Source: [Anoxybacillus] calidus
GTDB lineage: Bacteria > Bacillota > Bacilli > Bacillales > Anoxybacillaceae
NCBI RefSeq assembly: GCF_013760845.1
Contig: NZ_JACDUU010000003.1
Location: forward strand, 306,606-370,605
DNA length: 64,000 nt
Direction of reading: 5' to 3'
The notes under the pieces were generated by a model that saw nothing but the letters and a program-made list of their open reading frames with translations, did no database searches and was not told the DNA's origin. Both the position numbers and the translations under genes were made by a program. Positions 39,396 through 47,338 of this stretch are shown one piece after another. The stretch's first letter is position 1; every line of letters begins with the position of its first letter.

Positions 39396-39886
39396 ACGCG
39401 ATCTATCAACGTTTTTAGAGGCGGGATATTATTTCGTTCAATCTATTGCAAACATAAACGGATAGCCTCGACGGGGTTGATAATCACGCTAGAGAATCCG
39501 CGTGTACGAGCATATGAACGACCGTAAAATGAGTGGGAATAGGATTGTGAATAACGGCCTTCTTACCGATGAAACATCGAATTTCGTCGGTAAGGAGGTT
39601 TTTTATTTGGCTTTAAAGCGAAAGAAAGCGGGCAATACCCGAAATTGACGCTAGGCCAAGCTCTCGATTTGGTAATCACTCGGAAACGAGTAGAGGGACT
39701 ACGTAAACGATCATTACGTTTAAATAACGGGCTTGCTTTCGGACAGGCTCAACCATCACATTGAGTTTGCCGCCATGTACAACGCGTTTAGGGATTCGAT
39801 TCAGAAGGGGGAAATAACCGTACTTATTTGTATATGGGTTCAAAAAGGGAGCCGAATATTAGACTCCCTGTTTGAATATCCATTTA
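39396..39886. other. Non-coding part of the erpA islet
   Basis: About 490 bases without a plausible gene. It holds a 17-bp hairpin (39558-39604), a TAAACG/CGTTTA inverted repeat near 39705, and the phrase AACGGGCTTGC, which recurs at about 40814 on the far side of the CAP gene. The stretch from 39480 to 39560 looks structured and reminds me of the non-coding end of an IS605-type element, but no transposase sequence is present. Confidence 0.5.
39558..39604 (+). terminator. Strong hairpin terminator inside the erpA islet
   Basis: CCTTCTTACCGATGAAA pairs with TTTCGTCGGTAAGGAGG (17 bp, two wobble pairs) followed by six T. No gene ends here, so it may end a small RNA or read-through from erpA. 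Confidence 0.75.
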
Positions 39887-40642
39887 TTATTTACCGATAA
39901 ACATTTGTGTCCAGTGGTTTCCAGCTTGCTCAAAACCTACTCCAATGTGAGTAAACTGTTGATTCAAAATGTTTGCTCTGTGACCAGGGCTATTCATCCA
40001 AGCTGTAACAACCTCTTGTGGAGTACGTTGACCTTGAGCAATGTTTTCACCCGCTGTTTTGTAAGTAACACCAAAGTCCCTCATCATATCAAAAGGAGAA
40101 CCATACGTCGGACTTGTATGTGAGAAATAATGGTTTTGTTGCATATCCTGTGATTTCTTCTGAGCTACAGCACTTAGTTGAGCATCCGCTTTTAAAGCGG
40201 GGAGACCTGCTCGAGCTCTTTCTTTGTTCGTTAATTCAATTACTTGTTGGGCATATTGACTGATCCCTGTGGGAACCTGAGCCTGTTGTTGCTGAGTTGG
40301 TGTCTGTTGTTTAGGTTGAGTTTGTTGCTGTTGTGTTGGCGTTTGTGTTTGATTTGGTGGTAGTGCATATTGTCTTCTTTGCTGATTCAATTCTTGCTGA
40401 AGCCTTGCTTGCAACTCAGCTGCTTGTTTAGGGTCCACCTGAACAAATTGGTACTTTGCATCTTGGATTAATATCGCTCTTGTATGAGGATATTTGTTAC
40501 TTGGTATTGATGTATAACAAGCTGAAATATTCATGTTTTCATTATCATCATTGTCATTACGGTTTGTATCCATTGTGTTACACGCTGTAAGTCCCATTAC
40601 TAGGGCAGAAGCTACGAGAAAGCCAGTTATTTTCTTTATCAA
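39887..40642 (-). CDS. CAP/SCP-domain (YkwD-like) lipoprotein
   Basis: A 251-residue secreted lipoprotein. The signal peptide ends in the lipobox LTAC (C21). A Gln/Thr/Pro-rich linker occupies about 73-122. The CAP domain (about 128-251) has HYFSHTSPTYGSP, AGENIAQG, NSPGHRANIL and HIGVGFEQ, including the conserved His/Glu residues. Bacterial CAP lipoproteins are cell-surface proteins of unclear activity. It starts with TTG 40642 behind TTAGGAGGCG. It is the only gene in the erpA islet. Confidence 0.85.
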   Translation of the reverse strand: MIKKITGFLVASALVMGLTACNTMDTNRNDNDDNENMNISACYTSIPSNKYPHTRAILIQDAKYQFVQVDPKQAAELQARLQQELNQQRRQYALPPNQTQTPTQQQQTQPKQQTPTQQQQAQVPTGISQYAQQVIELTNKERARAGLPALKADAQLSAVAQKKSQDMQQNHYFSHTSPTYGSPFDMMRDFGVTYKTAGENIAQGQRTPQEVVTAWMNSPGHRANILNQQFTHIGVGFEQAGNHWTQMFIGK

Positions 40643-41000
40643 TTGTAACGCCTCCTAAGGTATTATTTTTACATCCTTAGTTTTTATATCTTTGAAGGAA
40701 AGTAAAGATGGGAATACCTGTGATAAATGGAAGGTACGGAGAATAAAAGTGGGTTACTTATGGGCAAAATACGGAGTCAAATGAGATTCAGTGGTTTATG
40801 GTGAAAAAACTAACGGGCTTGCCTTAAGGTAGAACTGCGGCTTTTTCTATTTTCCTCTATATGTACATAGCTTCGGCTTTGGGTATTATTGAATGAGGTA
40901 AGTTAGAACGTTTAAAACAATCCTTAAAGCGAAAAATAACCCCACACAAGCGGGTTAAAACGTTGATATTATTGTATTTCAATCTCCAGTAAACATAGCG
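40643..41000. other. Non-coding right part of the erpA islet
   Basis: AT-rich DNA upstream of the CAP gene, holding its promoter region and no open frame I would trust. AACGGGCTTGC (about 40814) and TTAAAGCGAAA (about 40924) echo phrases in the left non-coding part. No integrase, transposase or RNA family is recognised. Confidence 0.45.
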
Positions 41001-41090
41001 CGGGGTTCGCGATTAATAATTCGAACGCCATCGCTTCCTGCAGCTGCGGTTCATCGTTTAGAACAGCGACGATGCAGGTACGCCGGAGGA
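41001..41090 (+). pseudogene. Decayed duplicate of the erpA 3' end
   Basis: About 90 bases match 39299-39388 of erpA with six substitutions and one base deleted (ACAAATG versus ACGATG). The deletion breaks the frame. In the readable part CGCGSS becomes CSCGSS. No upstream erpA sequence accompanies it. It sits directly before a hairpin well placed to be the original erpA terminator. Confidence 0.85.
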
Positions 41091-41104
41091 ATGGTAAGAA
41101 TAAA

Positions 41105-41134
41105 AAAACGAGTTGGGCACCACCAACTCGTTTT
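41105..41134 (+). terminator. Hairpin terminator after the erpA duplicate
   Basis: Perfect 12-bp stem AAAACGAGTTGG/CCAACTCGTTTT with a six-base loop. It lies 14 bases beyond the erpA-like remnant, the position expected for the ancestral erpA terminator. Confidence 0.85.
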
Positions 41135-41167
41135 CTAATATGAGAGATCGTTGTTCCGCTTTTCTTG

Positions 41168-41285
41168 GTTGTCTAGCTCTGGCGGCTATCCCCTTCCGAC
41201 GCTTCGGCTCCGCTGTGGCGGCAACAGCCTCCTCGCGGATCCTCCAGAGCGTGTCGGGGATAAGCAAGCAGCCTCCGCTTTTCTT
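41168..41285. repeat. R2 repeat, copy c (diverged)
   Basis: Starts TTGTCTAGCTCTGGCGGC and ends AGCAGCCTCCGCTTTTCTTG. The interior differs from other copies: GGCGGCTATCCCCTTCCGAC ... CCAGAGCGTGTCGGGGATA, itself partly palindromic. It forms a tandem pair with copy d. Confidence 0.65.
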
Positions 41286-41286
41286 G

Positions 41287-41407
41287 TTGTCTAGCTTCAG
41301 CGCCTAGCTCTCTGTGCCAAATAACCTTCCCCCTCGAAGTGACAAGCACTTCTGCGGGTGAAGAACATTTGGCTTCGAGAGCTAACCGCGGCGCCTCCGC
41401 TTTTCTT
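41287..41407. repeat. R2 repeat, copy d
   Basis: TTGTCTAGCTTCAGCGCCTA ... GTGCCAAATAACCTTCCCCC ... ACTTCTGCGGGTGAAGAACA ... GGCGCCTCCGCTTTTCTT. The interior is nearly identical to copy b. It ends two bases before the yumC stop, so it may act in yumC termination. Confidence 0.8.
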
Positions 41408-41408
41408 A

Positions 41409-42401
41409 TTAGAACATGGATGTTGAATGCAACGGTTGTACTTTTGCGTTTGGATCGATGTATGCTTTCGCGTTGTTAACTGCTATCGGTGCTTCTCCAA
41501 AACCGCAAGCAATTAATTTTACTTTTCCTTCATATGTGCAAATGTCTCCAGCGGCATAGATGCCCAGAATGTTCGTTTCCATTTTCGAGTTGACTTTAAT
41601 CGAGTTCTTTTCGATTTCTAATCCCCATTCTTTAATTGGTCCGAGAGAAGAAATAAAGCCGTAGTTTACAATGACTGCATCAACATCAATTGTTTCTTTT
41701 GTTCCCGCTTTTACTTCTTCCAATACGACTTGTTTAATGCTGTTTTCATCGCCAATTAATTCTACAGGCACAAATGGAGTTTTTACTTCTACTTTTGATT
41801 TCATTAAGTTTTCAACGCTGTGTTCATGAGCACGGAATTTATCGCGACGATGAACGATGGTTACTTTTTCTGCAATCGGTTCAAGCATTAATGCCCAGTC
41901 TACCGCAGAGTCTCCACCGCCGCAAACAAGCACTTTTTTGCCGGCAAATTTATTTAAATCATCGATAAAGTAATGAAGATTTTTTCCTTCGTATTGCATC
42001 GCGTTTTCAAGCTCTAAGCGGCGTGGTTGGAAAGCACCGTTTCCAGCGGTAATAATCACTGTTTTTGAATAGTGAATTTCTTTGTTCGTAGTAAGCTTGA
42101 ATGTACCATCTTCGAGTTTCTCAAGCTTTTCCACAGACTGTTCTAAGCAAACAGTAGGATTGAATTTGGCCATTTGCTCTTTTAGGTTATCAATTAACTC
42201 TTGAGCGCGGATTTTTGGGAATCCAGCAACGTCATATATGTATTTTTCCGGATAAAGCGCAGAAAGTTGTCCGCCTAGCTGTGGAAGACTTTCAATGATT
42301 TTCACGCTCGCTTGACGCATACCGCCATAAAAAGCAGCAAATAACCCCGTTGGACCGCCACCGATAATGGTGATATCGTATACTTTTTGATCTTCTTTCA
42401 C
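41409..42401 (-). CDS. yumC: Ferredoxin/flavodoxin-NADP+ reductase YumC
   Basis: A 330-residue thioredoxin-reductase-like FNR. FAD-binding [14 protein letters not shown] near residue 14 and NADP-binding [11 protein letters not shown] near residue 160 are present; the CxxC of thioredoxin reductase is absent, as in YumC. It supplies electrons to ferredoxins and flavodoxins and is essential in B. subtilis. The GTG start lies behind GGGGGAATTGTT. It is divergent from yumB, an NADH dehydrogenase. Confidence 0.93.
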   Translation of the reverse strand: MKEDQKVYDITIIGGGPTGLFAAFYGGMRQASVKIIESLPQLGGQLSALYPEKYIYDVAGFPKIRAQELIDNLKEQMAKFNPTVCLEQSVEKLEKLEDGTFKLTTNKEIHYSKTVIITAGNGAFQPRRLELENAMQYEGKNLHYFIDDLNKFAGKKVLVCGGGDSAVDWALMLEPIAEKVTIVHRRDKFRAHEHSVENLMKSKVEVKTPFVPVELIGDENSIKQVVLEEVKAGTKETIDVDAVIVNYGFISSLGPIKEWGLEIEKNSIKVNSKMETNILGIYAAGDICTYEGKVKLIACGFGEAPIAVNNAKAYIDPNAKVQPLHSTSMF

Positions 42402-42669
42402 AACAATTCCCCCTAAATATCAATTGTCTGATGAGCCAGCATGGTTATAAAGCTATATCATCATTTTTGCTTTCTCATCACTCAATTCATGCACGATAGT
42501 TAGCACATATTCATTTTATCATATTCAACTAACGCTTTGAACAGGCTTATATTTGAGGTTTTAAAACAGGCGGTGGAGCAAAGAAAAAACAAGGGGAAAA
42601 AACATAAAAATCACTTGAAAATTGTCAGGAAAACGAATAATATGATTTAGTGGAGAGATTGTTAAGATT

Positions 42670-42698
42670 TTGTGACAACATTTTTACAAATGTATAAT
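42670..42698 (+). promoter_or_regulatory. SigA promoter of yumB
   Basis: TTGTGA, 17 bases, TATAAT, giving a start of transcription near 42705, just before the Rex-like site. The 42402-42669 stretch has no recognised feature and should hold the yumC promoter. Confidence 0.65.
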
Positions 42699-42714
42699 TT
42701 TTTTGTGTAGTACA

Positions 42715-42732
42715 TCGTGAATTAATTCACAA
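42715..42732 (+). promoter_or_regulatory. Rex-type operator before yumB
   Basis: TCGTGAATTAATTCACAA matches the TTGTGAAnnnnTTCACAA consensus with one mismatch, and its core GTGAATTAATTCAC is a perfect 14-base palindrome. It sits just downstream of the predicted transcription start, where a repressor would block transcription when NADH/NAD+ is low. Confidence 0.7.
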
Positions 42733-42817
42733 ACTTTTTTCGATAAAATTTTTTACGAAGCGGTACAATATAGCTAATTAAAGCTGCAAAAAACTAAAAA
42801 GGGTGGAAGTGATTCGG

Positions 42818-44032
42818 TTGAAAAAGCCAAATGTTGTTATTTTAGGTGCTGGTTATGGTGGTTTAATGACAACAGTACGCCTGCAAAAAATGGTAGGCGT
42901 CAATGAAGCGAACATTACGCTCGTAAACAAAAACGACTATCACTATGAATCAACATGGTTACATGAAGCATCTGCTGGTACATTGCATCATGATCGCGTT
43001 CGCTATCCGATTGCCGATGTAATTGATCGCAGCAAAGTAAACTTTGTTAAAGACACAGTAGTAAAAGTTGTTCCAGAGGAAAATCGCGTTATTTTAGAAA
43101 ACGGTGAATTAACTTACGATTACTTAGTTGTGGCACTTGGATTTGAGTCAGAAACATTCGGTATTAAAGGCTTAAAAGAATATGCTTTCTCAATCGCAAA
43201 CGTAAATGCAGCACGTCAAATTCGCGAGCACATTGAGTATCAATTTGCGACTTATAACACAGAAGAAGAAAAACGTGATGAGCGTTTAACAATCGTTGTT
43301 GGTGGTGCAGGCTTCACTGGTATCGAATTCCTTGGAGAATTAGTGAACCGTGTTCCAGAGCTTTGCCGTGAGTATGATGTTGACCCGCATAAAGTGCGCA
43401 TTATTTGCGTTGAAGCCGCTCCAACTGCTCTTCCTGGCTTTGACCCAGAGCTAGTGGAGTATGCGGTGAACTTATTAGAGCGCAAAGGTGTCGAATTCAA
43501 AATTGGAACAGCGATTAAAGAGTGTACTCCAGAAGGCATCATCGTTGCTAAAGGCGATGAAGTAGAAGAAATTAAAGCTGGTACTGTTGTTTGGGCAGCA
43601 GGTGTGCGCGGCAGCCATGTGATTGATGAATCAGGATTTGAAGCAATGCGCGGACGCGTAAAAGTGGACCCATTCTTACGTGCGCCAGGCTATGAGAATG
43701 TATTTATTGTTGGTGACTGTTCATTAATCATTAACGAAGAAACGAACCGTCCATACCCACCAACTGCACAAATTGCAATGCAACAAGGTGAAGTTTGTGC
43801 GAAGAACCTTGCTGTTCTTATCCGCCAGCAAGGTGAGTTACAACCATTTAAGCCGGATATTAAAGGTACGGTTTGCTCTCTTGGTCATGATGATGCAATC
43901 GGTGTTGTATTCGGTAAGAAAGTATGGGGCTCAAAAGCGAGCTTCATGAAGAAAATGGTTGACAACCGCGCGTTATACTTAATCGGTGGTCCGTCATTAG
44001 TGATGAAAAAAGGTAAATTCAATTTCCTTTAA
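42818..44032 (+). CDS. yumB: Type II NADH dehydrogenase YumB
   Basis: A 404-residue NDH-2-like flavoprotein. FAD-binding [13 protein letters not shown] is at the N-terminus, NADH-binding [17 protein letters not shown] near residue 165, and [20 protein letters not shown] further on. It oxidises NADH and reduces menaquinone at the membrane. TTG 42818 gives [12 protein letters not shown] and the usual length; GTG 42803 and GTG 42809 are alternatives. The Rex-like site upstream fits redox control. Confidence 0.9.
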   Translation: MKKPNVVILGAGYGGLMTTVRLQKMVGVNEANITLVNKNDYHYESTWLHEASAGTLHHDRVRYPIADVIDRSKVNFVKDTVVKVVPEENRVILENGELTYDYLVVALGFESETFGIKGLKEYAFSIANVNAARQIREHIEYQFATYNTEEEKRDERLTIVVGGAGFTGIEFLGELVNRVPELCREYDVDPHKVRIICVEAAPTALPGFDPELVEYAVNLLERKGVEFKIGTAIKECTPEGIIVAKGDEVEEIKAGTVVWAAGVRGSHVIDESGFEAMRGRVKVDPFLRAPGYENVFIVGDCSLIINEETNRPYPPTAQIAMQQGEVCAKNLAVLIRQQGELQPFKPDIKGTVCSLGHDDAIGVVFGKKVWGSKASFMKKMVDNRALYLIGGPSLVMKKGKFNFL

Positions 44033-44047
44033 TAATAATGAATAAAA

Positions 44048-44097
44048 CAAAAGGCAAAAGCAGGAGATGATTCCTCCTGCTTTTGCCTTTTTTGTTT
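44048..44097 (+). terminator. Terminator after yumB
   Basis: A 17-bp stem AAAGGCAAAAGCAGGAG/CTCCTGCTTTTGCCTTT followed by TTTGTTTT. Confidence 0.95.
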
Positions 44098-44419
44098 TAC
44101 AATAGAAAGAAAAAGAGGAATCGGATGATTAATATGAACGAGAAATGGGGCAAAATATAGTTAGCTGTTGCAGAAATGGTTGTCAAAATTCGATGTTAAC
44201 ACCTTATTACCAAATAAATCTTGAAAATAAGTTCAGATATACAAAACACACTTTTGTTTTAAAAATTCGAAAAATTACAAAAGATAAAGAAATTGGGAGT
44301 ATATCATCAATGTATCCGTTTACATTGGTGTAAACAGCTTAATTTCTCTCTTTCCTTTTTGCTAAAAATTTTGTTATATTATCAGAAAATTAAGAAAATA
44401 ACGAAGGGATGGATGAAAA
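44098..44419. other. AT-rich intergenic region before yuiA
   Basis: No gene or RNA family recognised. A tiny frame, ATGATTAATATGAACGAG to a stop at 44160, follows GAGGAATCGG but has only 11 codons. AATGTATCCGTTTACATT (about 44309-44326) is a weak inverted repeat. A 62-codon frame here (44145-44333) has no ribosome site and looks random. Confidence 0.4.
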
Positions 44420-44548
44420 ATGACACAAACCAATCAAACAGTATGTCCTTATTGTTCAGGAAACGGATATGTACAGTTAATTTTAGGTGGTTCTGAAACT
44501 TGTTACAGTTGCTCTGGAAAAGGTACTGCTGTTAAAGATAAACAATAG
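44420..44548 (+). CDS. yuiA: Small zinc-finger-like protein YuiA
   Basis: A 42-residue protein with two CxxC pairs: CPYCSGNGY near residue 9 and CYSCSGKGT near residue 28. These are DnaJ-type CxxCxGxG half-fingers, likely binding one zinc. It starts with ATG behind AAGGGATGG. Its place between yumB and yuiB is that of B. subtilis yuiA. Function unknown, possibly RNA or protein binding. Confidence 0.75.
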   Translation: MTQTNQTVCPYCSGNGYVQLILGGSETCYSCSGKGTAVKDKQ

Positions 44549-44560
44549 CATTGTAATTCA

Positions 44561-44589
44561 TTGACTCCCTTTTCACGATTCAGTACACT
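44561..44589 (+). promoter_or_regulatory. SigA promoter of yuiB
   Basis: TTGACT, 17 bases, TACACT. The -10 lies in a short inverted repeat CAGTACA ... TGTACTG (44581-44605) whose right arm touches the GGAGGTGA ribosome site of yuiB. Confidence 0.6.
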
Positions 44590-44618
44590 TAAGAATGATG
44601 TACTGGAGGTGATTAGGG

Positions 44619-44942
44619 ATGGAAATGAGTATACCCGTTTTAGTTATATCGATGTTGTTATTTTTTGTACTGTTTTTCGGCATTGGCTTTTTGTTGAATA
44701 TGTTGCTTCGAATGTCGTGGATTATGGCAATATTAAGTCCAATCGTATTTATATTTATCATTGATGATGTAAAGTTTATTCAATATTTTACTGATCCCGT
44801 TACTTCTTTCGGTGCCTTGAAAGAACGGATTTTATCTTTGGCTCCTGCTGATATTATGATTTTAAGCAGCGGTTTGTTTGGAGCAATATGCGCCGGTATT
44901 GCCATTCGTGCTTTACGAGCTAAAGGATATCAGATGTTTTAA
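44619..44942 (+). CDS. yuiB: Membrane protein YuiB
   Basis: A 107-residue integral membrane protein with three hydrophobic segments (about 5-28, 30-50, 78-98) and a short cytosolic tail. It matches YuiB by size, position and hydropathy. The function is unknown. ATG 44619 follows GGAGGTGATTAGGG. R1 copy 8 overlaps its stop codon. Confidence 0.75.
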   Translation: MEMSIPVLVISMLLFFVLFFGIGFLLNMLLRMSWIMAILSPIVFIFIIDDVKFIQYFTDPVTSFGALKERILSLAPADIMILSSGLFGAICAGIAIRALRAKGYQMF

Positions 44943-45064
44943 AGGGCTGTCCCATCAGTGTCTGACCTCCCAGGTAACTTACAATATATAGTGTTTTTAT
45001 CTATTGTTATGTCCTATTATGATGATGGTGAGGTCTGACACTTGTTTGGTCAGCCTCTTTTTTT
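44941..45064. repeat. R1 palindromic repeat, copy 8 (reversed)
   Basis: AAAGGGCTGTCCCATCAGTG, then TCTGACCTCC ... GTGAGGTCTGACACTTGTTT, then GGTCAGCCTCTTTTTTT. It begins at the yuiB stop and ends with a T run, a likely terminator before yuiC. Confidence 0.85.
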
Positions 45065-45157
45065 ATGAAGGAACAATGTTTGTCTTTCTTGCTCCTCTTA
45101 ATATGTATATTTCTTTTTTATTTTGGAAATAAATACAACTGTGAGAGGAGTGAGAAG

Positions 45158-45868
45158 ATGAATAGATTCAAGAAAGCTGTAAGACGAATAACAATATCTA
45201 TTTTATTTCTTTTTGCACTATTAACTACCTTTCAATCTATTTCTGGGGTAGAGGCAAAAATACTTTCTAATTGGTTTTATAGTTATCATTTCTTTGGTGA
45301 CAATAATAATGATAATAATAATAATGATAATATGGAAAAACGCATATCGTTAGACTATAAAGAGTTACAACGACAAAAGCGCATACAAACACAAATTTCA
45401 TCCAAACAAACTTTTAATGGCTCTATTCGTCTTGAAGAGGCGTTTGATTGGTCAAAATACCCGGCAAAAACGGTCATTGCAACCGGTTATACAGCAGGAG
45501 TTGAATCTACTGGAAAAACACCAGACCATCCTCAATACGGAATTACGTATTCAGGAGTAAAAGTAAAAAGAGATTTATATTCAACCATTGCGGCCGATTT
45601 AAATGTGTTCCCGGTTGGGACAATCTTGTTTATTCCTGGTTATGGATATGGGGTTGTTGCTGACACGGGAAGTGCGATCAAAGGGAACCGAATTGACTTA
45701 TATTACGATACTGTGGAAGACGTATATAAATATTGGGGTAAAAAGACGGTTGATGTATATGTGGTAAAAAAAGGTGATGGAACGCTTTCAGAGCAAGAGT
45801 TAGTAAAGCTAAATGAAAATGAGACGATGCAAGTATTTCGTCAACAATATTTAAAAGCTAAAAGCTGA
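45158..45868 (+). CDS. yuiC: 3D-domain muralytic protein YuiC
   Basis: A 236-residue exported protein. Residues 1-36 form a signal or anchor segment; then comes an Asn/Asp tract (about 49-60) and a C-terminal 3D domain with the three aspartates in [20 protein letters not shown]. YuiC-type proteins are Sps/MltA-like lytic transglycosylases acting on peptidoglycan. ATG 45158 is chosen for GAGAGGAGTGAGAAG; the frame opens earlier at 45065 within R1 copy 8. R1 copy 9 follows directly. Confidence 0.85.
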   Translation: MNRFKKAVRRITISILFLFALLTTFQSISGVEAKILSNWFYSYHFFGDNNNDNNNNDNMEKRISLDYKELQRQKRIQTQISSKQTFNGSIRLEEAFDWSKYPAKTVIATGYTAGVESTGKTPDHPQYGITYSGVKVKRDLYSTIAADLNVFPVGTILFIPGYGYGVVADTGSAIKGNRIDLYYDTVEDVYKYWGKKTVDVYVVKKGDGTLSEQELVKLNENETMQVFRQQYLKAKS

Positions 45869-45869
45869 G

Positions 45870-45974
45870 ATAGGGACTGACTTATAAGTGTCTGACCTCA
45901 CGCACAATACACAGTATCAGAACTATATATTGTAGTTGTGGGTCTGACACTTTCCTTTTAGGTCAAGTCCCTAT
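45870..45974. repeat. R1 palindromic repeat, copy 9 (reversed)
   Basis: ATAGGGACTGACTTATAAGT, then GTCTGACCTCA ... TGTGGGTCTGACACTTTCCT, then TTTAGGTCAAGTCCCTAT. Between the convergent ends of yuiC and the cobalamin-binding-like gene, and ends two bases before the latter's stop. Confidence 0.85.
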
Positions 45975-45975
45975 T

Positions 45976-46788
45976 TTAATTCTCCAAAAGTGCATCCTTT
46001 TCATCGTATAATGGAAAAACGTTAGGATGTAAAATAGCTGCTAGCTTTTTTAGTCCGAGCAATAGGCGAGGTGAGGGGCGGCAATATAATGCTTCTTCAA
46101 GAACATAAATTCGGTCTTCTTTGACTGCTTCTATCTCGCACCATTGCGGCCTTTTACGTACGATGTCTGGATGGATTTTATCCGTTCGTACGCCTACCCA
46201 TGCAAGACAAATATGTTCCGGATTTCGCGCTTTTACTTCCTTCCAGTCGGTTTGCACATTGGCTTGCTCCAAATCAGCAAAAATATTTACCCCTCCAGCA
46301 AGCAAACTAATTTCTGTTAACCAGTTCTTTTTTCCTGGAGTAAAAACAGGTTTGGGCCACCATTCCCAATAAAGTCGTGCTTTTTGCTCAATTTTATTCG
46401 ATAACTGTTTGTACTCGTCAATAAAAGTATAAAACTTTTGAATGATTGTTTGGGCTTTATCCTTTACATGTAAAGCATTTCCTAATGTGAGTAAATCATT
46501 TGCAATTTCGTCCAAAGAATTAGGATTTGAAACGAGATGAGGAATGTTTCTTTTTTTTAATTGTGCCACATTTTTTTCCATCCCTGGAACACTAAGAGAG
46601 GCAAGCACAATATCAGGATTTAATTGTTCGACCAAATCCATGTTAACGTCTAAATCAGGACCAACACGAGGTAGGTGCTGAATGGTTAGTGGCCAATCAG
46701 AAAAATCATCAACCGCGACTAAATGTTCCGTCATTCCTAAATACTCAAGAAGTTCTGTATTGCTCGGACAAATCGAAATAATCCGCAT
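45976..46788 (-). CDS. Cobalamin-binding (BtuF-like) protein lacking a signal peptide
   Basis: A 270-residue protein with the periplasmic-binding fold of the BtuF/FhuD type: MRIISICPSNTELLEYLGM, VNMDLVEQLNPDIVLAS, and a WEWWPKPVFTPGKKNWLTE segment. It starts straight with the first strand and has neither signal peptide nor lipobox, so it is cytosolic as it stands. No transporter genes or B12 riboswitch adjoin it. The ligand is inferred. ATG follows GAGGAGGATACA. Divergent from the DUF309 gene. Confidence 0.75.
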   Translation of the reverse strand: MRIISICPSNTELLEYLGMTEHLVAVDDFSDWPLTIQHLPRVGPDLDVNMDLVEQLNPDIVLASLSVPGMEKNVAQLKKRNIPHLVSNPNSLDEIANDLLTLGNALHVKDKAQTIIQKFYTFIDEYKQLSNKIEQKARLYWEWWPKPVFTPGKKNWLTEISLLAGGVNIFADLEQANVQTDWKEVKARNPEHICLAWVGVRTDKIHPDIVRKRPQWCEIEAVKEDRIYVLEEALYCRPSPRLLLGLKKLAAILHPNVFPLYDEKDALLEN

Positions 46789-46894
46789 TGTATCCTCCTC
46801 GGTTTTTTATAAGAAGTTTCAACTTATGTACTGTATTCTACATGTTCTGTTTTATTTCCTTGTTTGTTATGATGGGAAAAAGGGGGAGATTTCT

Positions 46895-47278
46895 TTGGAG
46901 AATTACCCGCTTGAGTACTATGAATTTTTTATCAAGTTTAACGAAGGAGATTATTACACTTGCCATGATTTGCTTGAAGAAATTTGGATGACTGATAAAG
47001 AAAATTATTTTTTAAAAGGAATGCTGCAAATGACGGTCGCTCTTTATCACTACAGCTACGGCAATGTGAAAGGGGCCAGAATGATGATGGAAGCAGCTAG
47101 ACAGTATATTCAAAAATATCGGCCGTTTTATTGGGGAGTGAATCTTGAGGAAGTAAATGAATTTATCGAGCGCTGTCTTGCAGTTATACCAAGTGAGATT
47201 GACCGTGTTTCATTTGATAAGGCTAATCAGCTTCCTAAGCTGCCGATGCTGCTATTATATTTACAAGATGATATTTAG
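46895..47278 (+). CDS. DUF309 family protein
   Basis: A 127-residue helical protein with the DUF309 pattern: FNEGDYYTCHDLLEEIW near residue 12, then LKGMLQMTVALYHY. This metal-like HDLLEE motif is shared with B. subtilis YpuF. Function unknown. TTG 46895 is chosen because AGGGGGAGA lies just before it; a longer frame to 46682 overlaps the divergent gene and lacks a site. pepA follows 60 bases later. Confidence 0.75.
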   Translation: MENYPLEYYEFFIKFNEGDYYTCHDLLEEIWMTDKENYFLKGMLQMTVALYHYSYGNVKGARMMMEAARQYIQKYRPFYWGVNLEEVNEFIERCLAVIPSEIDRVSFDKANQLPKLPMLLLYLQDDI

Positions 47279-47338
47279 ATAATCGAAATATTTTTAATTT
47301 TAATATATAATAAGCGTGAAGAGATGGAGGTGTTTTTT

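Noticed and set aside
44145-44333. A 62-codon plus-strand frame before yuiA
   Set aside because: No ribosome site, AT-driven composition (Lys/Ile/Tyr-rich) and no terminator; considered random.
45976-46788. Cobalamin riboswitch controlling the BtuF-like gene
   Set aside because: Only about 100 bases separate it from the divergent DUF309 gene and no B12-box sequence is visible.
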